Shown in pieces: positions 10,274-21,177 of a stretch of DNA of 64,000 bases. The notes below the pieces were generated by a model. The model saw only the letters and a program-made list of their open reading frames with translations. It ran no database searches and had not been told where the DNA came from. Position numbers and translations under genes: made by a program. Position 1 is the first letter of the stretch. Each line of letters opens with the position of its first letter. This DNA is from Musa acuminata AAA Group (taxonomy: Eukaryota > Streptophyta > Magnoliopsida > Zingiberales > Musaceae), in the NCBI RefSeq assembly GCF_036884655.1, contig NC_088354.1, forward strand, positions 10,580,501 through 10,644,500. The letters run 5' to 3'.

Positions 10274-13200
10274 CTATTCCACATCATATTCTTCATCACC
10301 GTCGTCATCATCGTCATCGTCATCCTCATTATCTCCCTTGTTGAACAAGCTGCCACTTCGGAACATGCTCAGCTCATCTTTTCCCTCGTCCTCATTGATA
10401 AACTCCAGTCCATATACTGCATTCCTGTGTTTCACGATAAGCCATCGCAGTAGATGATCTTCCTTGTTTAGGTACTGAAGTTCCTGATTAAATGAGGGTG
10501 GGACCATCATTGTCATCTGCATGAGTTGGCCCTGACAAAGCACCATGTATTTGAGCACATTGGTGTAAGGGGAAAAGAACAATTTTACAAGATATTTCAG
10601 AAGAATTTAATTATGAATGAATTTTATTACCAAATAATCATATGCAAGTTTTGCATGTTAATAGCTTCATCACATGGTAAAAGGAAAAAATTTCTTCCTA
10701 GAGACAGCCCAATCGCACACGCAAACCAAAACGACGTAAAAATTATGAACTTACTATCATGTAATTGCAAATGAAGATTTATTTCTGTGGAACCACAGCT
10801 AACCACATCTGATCACATAATATGATCCTGGAAAGTACTCGCAACACCAAGGTTGAGAAATTCTTGTGTATGCCTTCATTAAGGGCTTGTGAATCATAAT
10901 TCAGCGAGAAAACTGAATTTCTCAAATGAATTACAATTTATTTCTAATTTAAAAATATTACTAATTCAGTCACTGAATAGAGGTTTCAAACATAATGAAA
11001 AGGTAATTCCCATATTGTCACAAGGTCTCTATTTATCAGGCATTCCAACCGATGCTCAGAGGAAGCATGTTAGCAACTGTACTGACAGTGTGTTAGTTCA
11101 CAAGTGAAAATTGTGGTCAGCCAGAAGTAAGAAGTCTGGAGGAGATTCTTAAAAGTAGTTTGGTCATCTTTTATATTAACCTATCATGTTAACAAAATGG
11201 GCCTTTTTAGGCTGACTATTTTCTTCCAATTTTCCAGCAACAAGACCTTTTTTTTTTTTTTTGACAAAGTGGCAATATGAAATTCACCTGTGCACCCCAC
11301 ATACAACTGATTCCTGTGCATCCCAAAGCCATGTCTTGCTGCATCTTGTTCATGATCTCTCTGCGCTCAACCAGCCAAGTCAGTGTCCAAGCCTCTGATG
11401 CACCTCGTGCATCATGATTGGCCACTAACTTCGATATGAGCCCTTTCAGATGATCCTAAGGTTTAAAATCATCTCCTGTGAAGGGAGATTCCTGAGGAAG
11501 ACCAGACCAGGGTTTTTGAGTTTTTGACCCTTTCCATGACTGCACCAGGGTCAAGGACTCCAATTCCCAGACTACTAAGGGTCCATGATCCATCTCAGTC
11601 TCATATTAGGTAACATATAGAGAAAGAACCATGGTTCGCCATTTGCCCGGACCGGTATGAAATGGGTAGTACATACCGGGCATGGACCAGTATGCAGGTC
11701 GCCCCTGTTATCGGTGGTTCAGTCAGACCCATTAGAAAAATAAAAGAAAAGTAAAAATCTTCAATCAGGGATTGCGAACACAAACCCTCTTATCGGCTGC
11801 CATCGAACGCTGCCTACCTCCCCGCTGCTGCCATTTGCTGCCGCCAACCTCTCTGTTAGTAGCAATATTGAGCTTAAAAGCAACTACAGCAATGGGTTTA
11901 GGCCTGGGAAGGCCTGTGACGAAGAGCTTGCATATTGAAGGAATGCTTCACACTTTCAGAGAATGTGACAGACCCTCCTTGAAAGAAATACACCCTGATG
12001 CAAGAAAGTAATTTTCCTACATTTTTCCACGAGAGACTCTTTTTATGTCAGTATATGCCCCAAAGGGCAGACTCTCTCCTTAAAAAGACACTAGTTGAGA
12101 CAGGTTATTCCGACTTCCAAGCACTGTCCACATTCAGAAAATAATCTAAGAAAGATTGTAAAGTTTATTATTTATCTTTCGATCTTTTGTCATTCTAGAT
12201 TATTAACTGACTGTTTAGCTGCACCATTCTCACAACACTCATTCAATATGTCAAATGCTACTCTGACTCCCAGCACCAAGTTCAAACCTAATGGTTTGAT
12301 CATTTCTAAATATGCACATAATCAATCAAGTCAATATGTAATACATGTTGTCGACGACCGCCTCATGACATTTGTTCGGATCTGTGTGAATTAAAACTAG
12401 TTTAATCATGTGCCCGAGCTGTATATAGCAACACATAGTTCGAATTATTTAAAAATAGGGTTTCTGGAGGTGAGTACTTGTAGAGTCCTTGAACATTTTC
12501 AAGTATTCGACCATCATGAAATTATCCATGCTTCTATCTCGTTATTTGACAAGGCCAGTTGGACATTTATTATCAAAGAAACACCTCTCAGTTGTCAATT
12601 AGTTTTGTCGCATATGCTTGCAAGTTGCCTCATACAAGATGAATCAATATGAAAACTACAACTTATAGACATATTTATCAACCTCAGGATTGTGCTTATA
12701 CAAATGTGGAATATAACTAGTAAGAAGCACCACTAATATTTTTGATAAATCATGTAGAAGTCCACATCCGCGACAGAACTAAGAGGAGGCAAAAGTTTAC
12801 TGCTCACAAAACCGAACCATGCAACTTTAGGTAACTGATCTATTTATAATAACTTCAAGGATCATCACAACAACTAGTAAAAGCAGACTGTTACCTAGCT
12901 GATCACCAAACATTCTAAAGGAAGAAAGCAGAACTATAATGACTTGGGCCTGATGGGCTAACTGGCCTATCAACTTTGTTTAGTCTAAACCACTGACCAA
13001 AATGCTTAAGCTGAAGTTGATAGTAGTACACTCATCAGACTCTTATAAGTCAATCTTAATCCTGCCCACTTTCGATGTGGGACTAATCAGGGGTGTTACA
13101 ATCACCCCCACTCAAAGGCTTGACGTCCTCGTCAAGCCCCAACATAACCCAGATCAAACCCTAGCATAGTGCATGTAAGGCGTAGCCCAGTGGTGGCTCC

Positions 13201-13953
13201 ACGCCGTGACGAGTCCTCTGACTCCGTCTACGGGTAGCCCTTTCCTACTCGAGTCCCCTCACCATGCCCAAATGCTAGGTCGGCTCTGATACCAAATATA
13301 ATGACTTGGGCCTGATGGGCTAACTAGCCTATCAACTTTGTTTAGTCTAAACCACTGACCAAAATGCTTAAGCTGAAGTTGATAGTAGTACACTCATCAG
13401 ACTCTTATAAGTCAATCTTAATCCTGCCCACTTTCGACGTGGGACTAATCAGGGGTGTTACAAGAACACTTCCAAATCACACATTGGGAATAAAAAGGGA
13501 TGTAACAAATTAGTAATAGCTTCAAACGGAAGTGGATCATTGAAAAAGCTATTTCAAATAACAACGCCAACAACATGAAGAACAGAGAAACTATGCTAGT
13601 CTTCAAAATATAATTTTTTTGGGGAATATGAGAAGTATCTAGTAAGAGAAAGTGTGTAGACATTTTGTCGAACACAACAAGCACCATCACATATGTCCAT
13701 ACACAGAGAGTATCCTAAGAAGATCGGATTCTTATCAGAGCTAATGGGGCAACTGTACGACAAAAGATACCTGGTAGTAGCGGCCATCGGTCTTCTTGAT
13801 GCCGTAACCGAGCTGGACGGTGCCGAAGGATTTGACGTCGGTGATGACACCGTTGCGTTCGTAAGCCTGGATCCCCACGCGCGCCACCAGGTCCATCAGC
13901 GACTCCTTCCGCACGTGAGGCTTCACCAGGAACAGGCAGTCGTACAGAGGCAT
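10274..13953 (-). CDS. Organellar-type ribosomal protein bS6
   Basis: Two exons, 13953-13771 and 10531-10274, joined at a phase-0 GT-AG intron of 3239 bp, give 146 residues. The protein matches the bacterial-type S6 family seen in plants as a mitochondrial or plastid small-subunit protein. It starts MPLYDCLFLVKPHVRKESLM, has the GTVQLGYGIKK strand and continues with LLRWLIVKHRNAVYGLEFIN. S6 binds 16S-type rRNA together with S18 in the small subunit. No clear cleavable transit peptide precedes the S6 fold, as in other plant relatives of this group. The C-terminus ends in an Asp-rich tail from a GAT/GAC triplet repeat. A spliced 5'UTR is likely, with a CCAG|GTAAC donor near 14252-14260. The intron hosts a TRIM element. 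Confidence 0.9.
11288..11455 (-). other. Candidate cassette exon inside the S6 intron
   Basis: Minus-strand segment of 168 bases bounded by a CTTAG acceptor and a CAG|GTGAAT donor. It is open in phase 0 for 56 codons (DHLKGLISKLVANHDARGAS to CMWGAQ). Its phase would allow in-frame inclusion between the two S6 exons. The peptide is not recognised. It may be an exon relic of something else or chance. Confidence 0.25.
11630..11730. repeat. Dispersed CCGGTAT-rich repeat fragment
   Basis: Sequence with GACCGGTATG, ATACCGGGCATG and TCGGTGGTTCAG motifs. Related wording recurs in the CNGC leader intron (31745-31820 and 32590-32670) and near 39420-39560, so this looks like a piece of a dispersed repeat family. 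Confidence 0.4.
12935..13100 (-). repeat. TRIM 3' LTR (with respect to the element's minus-strand orientation)
   Basis: 166 bp terminal repeat. The element reads on the minus strand, so this copy lies downstream of the purine tract. Confidence 0.9.
13282..13294 (-). promoter_or_regulatory. TRIM primer-binding site
   Basis: Minus strand reads TGGTATCAGAGCC, complementary to the 3' end of initiator methionine tRNA, as in many TRIM and copia elements. Confidence 0.9.
13297..13462 (-). repeat. TRIM 5' LTR
   Basis: 166 bp terminal repeat whose inner edge abuts the initiator-Met primer-binding site. Confidence 0.9.
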
Positions 13954-14910
13954 CGCTGCTTTTATCCTCCTCTTCCGATCGATCGCTCTCCTCTCTCTGG
14001 TAATCCTCTGCGTTGATGAAAGTTATTTTGTTGAACGAAAATGCATCTAAGGAAAAATCGCAATCAACCGTAACAGATCAGAGCTATTCGACATCCTCTA
14101 GGTCGATTATTCGGCTTTCAAGACGTCAACTTGCCCAAATCCCACATCCAAGAAGCCGAAAACTCACGGTCACGAGATCTGCGAGAGGGGAGAATGAAGG
14201 AAGAAGGAAGAGGGTTTAGAGGTGTAGAGCGAGAGGGAGGACACGGTTACCTGGTCTTATGGCTGAAGCGGCGAGACCTCCACGGTCGGTGCTCGCATGG
14301 GGCGGTAGGTTGCCGAAGGGTTACTGCCGACCTTAGCCCGTGGAATCGGATGGTTCGGGCGGCGCGCTCGGCTGGGATCTCGGCGGACGCCGCAAAGGGA
14401 ACGAGGAGTGAGCGGCGTCGGGAGCGACACGAGTTATCATCGGTTCAACTAATTAGGTTAAACGTTTTCCGTCACCAAACTTCCATCCCAAAAGCTTTCT
14501 CAGCCACCGTGGCTCTCTCAGATCGAGCGGGCTCCACTGGTGAGCTCAAGTGCGCTCCCCACGGTGAAATCACGTTATTTACGCGATCTTTAAATTCACA
14601 TTAGAAACTTCTCTTAATTAGATTTATATTTTCAAAAAATATACTCATTATTCTTTGCTCATTCTCATTTTAGTATTTAGAAGCATTCTACCTAATGATT
14701 ATATATATATATATATTCGAGATTAATATATATCAGAGGTGACACTAATTCGATCAAAACCATAAGTCCATTTTAATTCTTATCAATGTAGGTTTATTCT
14801 CTTAGAATTATTTTTTCAATCTCTTTTTATATAGAAATATTTCCATTTTATAATATATTCATAAAATTGTTATCTCATACAGAAATATAATATCACTATA
14901 TCTATTCAAT
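13954..14910. other. Shared upstream region of S6 and downstream flank of TPP
   Basis: 13954-14450 is the GC-richer leader and promoter region of the S6 gene and probably contains a 5'UTR intron. From 14580 on the sequence turns AT-rich with a short (AT)n run at 14700-14715 and serves as the 3' flank of the phosphatase gene. No further gene is visible. Confidence 0.5.
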
Positions 14911-16922
14911 TTAGGAAGAGTCTCTCTTCCATCTAAAAAGATGTAAGAGGAAAGACATGACTTCTAATGGATCTCTCAAGGAGTAGGAAGCTTCGGTATC
15001 TTTAGGAACTGAAGATACAATGATAGGATACCCTTGACCTCTCCTTTGCAATACCTACAAGGACATAATATAAGAGTACATATACGAATGTATTAATGAG
15101 ATATTAAGCTAAACAAAGTGAATAAACTTAGGACTTGCTTAGTTTGACACCTTAAATGCGTCTTCATCGGTTCGATCATCTCCGATATATAGTGGAAGTG
15201 TTTCATCATTATTTCCAAATCCTAAGGTTTCAAGTAAATATTCAAGAGCTCTACCTTTATCCCACTTAATAGATGGTCGGATCTCAATAACCTACAAAAC
15301 AAATAAATTTATATATTAATTATGTTGGAAACATATGTCACAATCTTCTATTCCAAATAGTTTGTGACTTACCTTCCTTCCTCTTGTGATGAGCAAAGCT
15401 GGATAGTTCTTCATGGTATCCATCACTTGGTTTTCAAGTAAACTCCAATCCTATGCCACATTTGGTCATTAGGCTACAATATACCAAAATTCTTTTTTCT
15501 TTTTATATCACTAGTAATTACAATAACAAGTTCAAAAAAGAAATAATAAATTTCATAAAAAAATATGACAAGTAATAACCTCTTCATCGACTCGACGAAA
15601 ATGGACACTAATGCAAAATTTGTTATTCTCAATTAATACTCCTTGTATTTCTTTTGTCTTCTCCTTCAACTCGGAGTATACCTATATATATATATATACA
15701 CATACACGAAGAAAAAAAATTATTAAATAATTAATATCCATTAAAAATTTGTACCAATAATTGAAAGAAGAAGCAATATATAATGGTAATTGTACCTCTT
15801 CAATCATGGGTAAATACTCTTCAGCTGGTTGAAAGAGGACCCCTTCATTTCCCTATGGTATCATGGAATGAATGATTAATTAGAACTCAACATTCCATAT
15901 GTTTAGTGAGTTAGTGACTAACCTTTGTTGAATGTGTCAAAAGAGTACATCCAATTAATCTAAATGATCCTACAAGTTTCTTCCATGTATAATGTTCATG
16001 TTTCTTAACTTGACATGCAACCATATGGCATGATACAATTTATCTAAATGCATCAGTACCTTTTCCTTGATTGCTTGCTCATGAAGTGTAGAATCTATTT
16101 CATCAACTGGTTTCAATGGTGCCATGATATCCATTCCATGACTTCCAACATAGTAAACATTAGTCAATTTGACAAACTCATATACCTAAGCGAAGAAGAC
16201 CAAATCATAACAAATGTCAATAACAAAGACTAGCTAGGATAATACATAAGAGATCTTATGTGAATTATATACCTTATCTCTTCTCCTTCCACTGATGATG
16301 CAAGTTGGGAAATATTGCGCTACTTTGTTGACCGCAGAACGCATCTAATCATCAACAAAAATCGTATCGAGCAAAAAAAAAAATAATTTGTATCAAAATT
16401 ATATTTCGATATCGATTCTGAGAAACAAAGATTGCGATATACCGAGTCGGACATGAATGCACGATCAGGATCATCGACTATGGGTGATAGGGTTCCATCG
16501 TAATCGAGGAAGACAACCACCATTTTCTCCTTTGCTATGCTCATCATTCGATCAAATGCGATGAGTGCTGAAGGATGCTTCACCTGCATATTTATACGAC
16601 ATTTGATCTCGATTAATCACATAAAGAGTCGATAGAAATAATGTCAAAGATGGTCGAATCTTGCCATCCATGCAGCATATGCTTCCTCCGCACTGCTCTC
16701 CACGGCATCTTCATTAGACTGCAGCTCTCGTGTTGGTTCATCACAACAACATTCTCTCGAGCTCATCTTCGCGATGCGCTCTTCGTTCTCATCGATTACT
16801 TCTTTCTCCGTAGAATTGGTTTCTATTTCTTGCGCTCGCAGTCGCTCGAGACCCATTTGCTTGGTACTATGTACACAGCCATGGGAACTATATGAGACTC
16901 GTGCATGCTTGTACGGTATCAT
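14911..16922 (-). CDS. TPP: Trehalose-6-phosphate phosphatase
   Basis: Nine exons on the minus strand: 16922-16665, 16583-16443, 16344-16273, 16185-16060, 15852-15796, 15681-15580, 15450-15373, 15291-15151 and 15054-14911. The product is 372 residues, the usual plant TPP length. It dephosphorylates trehalose-6-phosphate, a sugar-status signal, to trehalose. HAD-family motifs are intact: DYDGT (113-117), ISGRRRDK (150-157), RPSIKWDKG (283-291) and GDDRTDED (315-322). The N-terminus up to AAWM is variable and has no obvious transit peptide. Every intron is phase 0. The first intron (81 bp) has a GC donor (ATG|GCAAGA) and a normal TATGCAG acceptor; the rest are GT-AG. No inactivating change is seen, so the gene is probably functional. 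Confidence 0.95.
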
Positions 16923-17538
16923 TGCCTCTCAAGAATTAGCCTGTGATCGTTGAGATCGAGAAACGAAGAGACAGAGAAGGAAAGGAAATCTAAATTCCCG
17001 GACGAGCTCATATATGCATGCATTGAAAAGACGCGGACGGGCGATAACTATTGCGACATGGAGAAGAAACGACAGGGTTTCTTGGAAGCATTCATGCCAC
17101 TAACATCCATGAAAGAGATCGAAAAGGAAATAAACTTACGTGCAGGTCTCTGACTCTTTCTCGGAACCCTTTTGTTCTTGGGATGAGAGAGGAAAGAGAT
17201 GGAAAGAGAGGACAAGGGAGGGAGAGAGAGGATGATAGATTTGGAGAGGTTATTTATGGATAGAAAAGGAGGGCAAAGAGACAAGCACTGTCGTTTCTCA
17301 CGGGACACCTGCCGGCTCTTCAACGCTTACAATGACCACACTGCCCAAAGCCTAATCTATGATCCCGTAGAAACGCCAATAGATGATACAAGTAGCACTA
17401 CTGCTCTTTTTAGCGTCCTCTACCTTTCGGAAGTATTTTTTTTTGTCTTGTAGACGTCTAGAGATCCACACGTGACAATCACATCACTTAAAACGATGAA
17501 GGAGCCAATGACAAATATATCACGTCAACTACAATCCA

Positions 17539-17542
<4 letters not shown>

Positions 17543-17584
<42 letters not shown>
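17543..17584. repeat. (AT)n microsatellite
   Basis: About 20 uninterrupted AT units. Confidence 0.9.
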
Positions 17585-17589
<5 letters not shown>

Positions 17590-19132
17590 TATATAAAATT
17601 TTGAGATCAAATATTTTTTTAAATATTTCTTAAACTTATTTCGAGATAACTTAGAACTTTGAAGGAACTATACCTTTTGACGTCGATAAATTAAAGATCG
17701 ACACTATATTATGAGTTTACTAGGTCTCAGAAAATATCAAGTCTCTTGACATAAGTTAGATTTGGATCGAAATTAACTTGTCAAGTTATCAAAAAAAATG
17801 ATCATACAAATAGTATAAAATTTAAATGACATGACATATTAAGTAAGCTTACGTAGAAAAATCAAGGTTTCTAAAATAACTATGCTTATTGTCTTTATGT
17901 TAAGTCTTGATTTTTATTTTTATTTTCTTCTCTGATTATGACTTTGTTATTGTTATATTTTATTTTCTAAATTTCTAAATTAAATCTTAAATTTTTTTTA
18001 TTCATTATGATTTTGTTATTGTTGTATTTTTTAATACATTGATCATTTGACGTGTAGAAGGTGTTAATATTTTATTTTTATCTTTATGAAAGAAAATTCA
18101 ACGTATAGCTACTCAACATAGTATCCATGAGATCGACAAAAAAAACGAATTTGATTCAAGGGTAATTATAATATATATGTGTGAAGAAATTTAAGAGATC
18201 TTGCTGGTATGAACGCTAAACCCTTTCTTTTTTTCTTTTATTGAGAATAATGTGAATATATAATTGTTAGATGAGAGGATGCAATAACTCCCCTCTCACA
18301 ATTGTTGGGCACTACAAGAGAAAAAGAAAGAAAGAAAAAGGTCCAAACCCTACCTTAGCAAAAGTATCGAACCTTTAGCTTGCAAACTCACATGAAAAGA
18401 GAGAAGTATGTCACATGTAGAAGAAGGTTTTTTGCCCACTAGTAGAGTCTTTGACATGTGAATGGTGGAAACCGATTTGAATGATGTCTCTCCTTGTTTG
18501 TGTGATGTTGTTTCATTATTATCCATGAAAGACCTTTTTTCTTGAGCTCAATCATCTCTAGTGATATATATATATGGATACACATTGGTCACTTTGAGTA
18601 TTAATGGTCATTAGGTCTTATAGTTATTGATAACATAGATGAATATATATTTTACCATTTATATGGCTAAGCTTTTAAGTGGAATGGTAATTTAACTATA
18701 TATATATATATGTATATATAATATCTAAAATATAGTTTTCACTTTTTGGTACTATCATGTCAAAGATGCCAGATTTGAGGCCTTTATTAATATTTATAAT
18801 TAATATTTTCTTCACTCTAATCTCATTTCTATCATGTGAAGTAGTAGAGAGATTATTTTTACGATTCAAATCTTGTTAATTTAAATGATAAAAATTTAAT
18901 TTTGCTATAATAACAAGATGCATCCTCTACTCGATATTTTTTTTTTATTTTTTGTAAGATATTGATTAATTGAAACCTTCATATTAAAAGTGTGGAACAA
19001 TGTGTTGAAATGGATTCATACTTTTTGAGCACCTAATTACTAAATGTGTAAGAGTATATATATATGTTTTGATTGAAGGTAAACTTGGAACCTAGTCAAC
19101 ATGGATGTTTGGTACACCATATTGTTTGACTG

Positions 19133-19167
19133 CACCACACCACACCACACCACACCACACCACACCA
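19133..19167. repeat. (CACAC)n pentanucleotide repeat
   Basis: About seven tandem CACAC/ACACC units, giving TGTGG on the opposite strand. Confidence 0.9.
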
Positions 19168-20010
19168 TTTGATTGACCATTTTGAGAGAGCTGTCAATGT
19201 CCTATCTAGTTCATGGAATCCACCTGTCCACTTCCTCTTTGTCCCTCTCTTGAGAGATGATATCCTTAGTTTCCTAAGCAATCAATCAATTGATTGGTCT
19301 CTCTCTCTCTTCCAACATCATAGTCTGTACTGTCATGGCAGAATGCAAAGGCTTACTTATGAGGCGTAAGAAGGGCAGAAGAGCTTAAGTTATCTAACAT
19401 TCAAGTCAAAGTGTGATGCTATTAACTTACGTAATATTACGACAGATATTATTGATATATGTAAACGTTTAGATATGTGCATGATCGAGAGGGAGTCTAA
19501 TAAAAGTGTTTAAATCGAATCAAATCTAAACCGAATTAGCTTAAAATGGATTTGATATGCATCGGTTCTCCAATAATTGTGTCTTGTAGGTTATAAATGA
19601 TTTTGATTTGGGATTGCTTTTTGGGTTCGATTAATTAATTGAACCAATCGAATCAATTTTAATTTTAAAATATAATTTTAATATTCTAAGCTCGACTCAA
19701 ATTGATTAATCAAATTGACCCAAATGTCTAAATTTGTAAAGGACATAAATTTAATTTTACAAATCTATCTTATCGGATCAACATTTTGATTCGGTTCAAT
19801 TGAATTAAATCGATTTATTTAAAAAATATATATTTTAAATTATTTAAAACTATAAATTGATTAATCGAATCAAACTAATAATCAATTCAATTAGGTAACT
19901 CCAAATTGATTTGGTTTTAAATTATATTATTTTAATCAAATCAAATCAAAAATTAATTTAATTTGGTTTGATTCTTAATACTTAGTTCGAATTAGTTTAA
20001 TTATTAAGGT

Positions 20011-20390
20011 GATAAGAGATCATTTGGTTGATCGATCAGTCCGTAGATTCGTGATAAATTATCTCCGTATGGTTTTGTCCTTTTAAAGCATGTAAGCTCC
20101 AAAATGTGTTTTTAAGGGTAAGAGAGACGTGACAAACTTACGAGCAAATGGTCTTATCAGTGCTCCCTCGAGAGTGAGTTTGCTCGATCGAGGTGCAAGT
20201 CTCCGGTCTTCCTTTTAGCGTCAATCTTATAAGGGACCATTTGGTTGGCCGGCCATTAGTGCAGCCTGTAAGTTTACGAGAAATTATTCGCTTTGGACGA
20301 TAGGTGTACCTGCATGATTTTATCCTTTCAGAACATATGAACTTCAAAAAACATATCTGAGGATAAGAGAGACTTGACGGAATTATGAGT
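20011..20390. repeat. Two diverged copies of an unclassified repeat
   Basis: A module starting near 20011 (AGAGATCATTTGGTTG ... TAAGAGAGACGTGACAAA) is repeated in diverged form from about 20228 (AGGGACCATTTGGTTG ... TAAGAGAGACTTGACGGA). The offset is about 215 bp. No coding content or terminal signatures. Confidence 0.5.
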
Positions 20391-20900
20391 CGTTGATTCC
20401 TATATTCATATGTAAATGATCTTATCGTAAGATACTAGTCTATCATAAAATTTTAGATTTATTCGCATGTAATCACAAGAACGATTAAATCAAACACGAC
20501 ATGTAATCACAAGAAATAAGATCGATGATGGCGACTTGTTTCTATCAAGTGCACCGAATAATGTAGATTATGAACGACATGAAACACTGATATGATGATG
20601 ATTGCTAAATAGTACAAGTGTGAATTTTTTTTCAAAGTGGAGAGGGGTCCACCACTACTTTATTAAAACCACTCCAAAATCCAACAAAAGGGAAATGACT
20701 CCATTTGTTTGCATCGTCAATGCTCATTCTTCGGCTGTTGTTAGTGCCTCACGTCTCCTCTTCGTCTTCATCTTCTCTACAACATCATAGTGATGCCTGA
20801 TTGATTGATTGATTGATTATAGTTTTCGTATGTTTATCATTTTTAAGTTGGAAAATAGCACGTTTAACGCTCCAATTTTATGTTACATTTTTACATACAC

Positions 20901-21048
<148 letters not shown>

Positions 21049-21145
21049 TTTTACTATACATATCAATGAGATTATTACAGAGGTACAAAACTTACTCATT
21101 AATTAGATAATTAGTCCATCGTAATTACGACCGGCTTTACTTGCC

Positions 21146-21154
21146 TATATAAAG
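21146..21154 (+). promoter_or_regulatory. TATA box of the TIGR01589 gene
   Basis: TATATAAAG, followed about 60 bp later by a (CT)n leader (21211-21235) and a TATAG|GTAAGC splice donor near 21284. This is a typical plant promoter plus 5'UTR exon. Confidence 0.65.
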
Positions 21155-21177
21155 GGCGAGAGATCCTAATCTCCGTC

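Larger units (their letters stand above)
12935..13462 (-). mobile_element. TRIM (terminal-repeat retrotransposon in miniature)
   Basis: A 528 bp element with 166 bp direct terminal repeats (12935-13100 and 13297-13462) differing at two positions by eye. It is flanked by the 5 bp target duplication AGAAC (12930-12934 and 13463-13467). On the minus strand each LTR begins TGTAACACCCC. Two bases after the upstream LTR lies TGGTATCAGAGCC (13294-13282), the classic primer-binding site matching initiator-Met tRNA. A purine tract, GAGTGGGGGTGAT, precedes the downstream LTR. The 196 bp interior has no coding capacity, so it must have moved with another element's proteins. It lies in the S6 intron. Confidence 0.93.

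Noticed and set aside
11772..12652. Three + strand frames inside the S6 intron
   Set aside because: Unrelated short peptides in an intron, partly overlapping repeat-like DNA.
16048..16233. + strand frame opposite TPP exon 4
   Set aside because: Shadow of a coding exon with clear TPP motifs on the minus strand.
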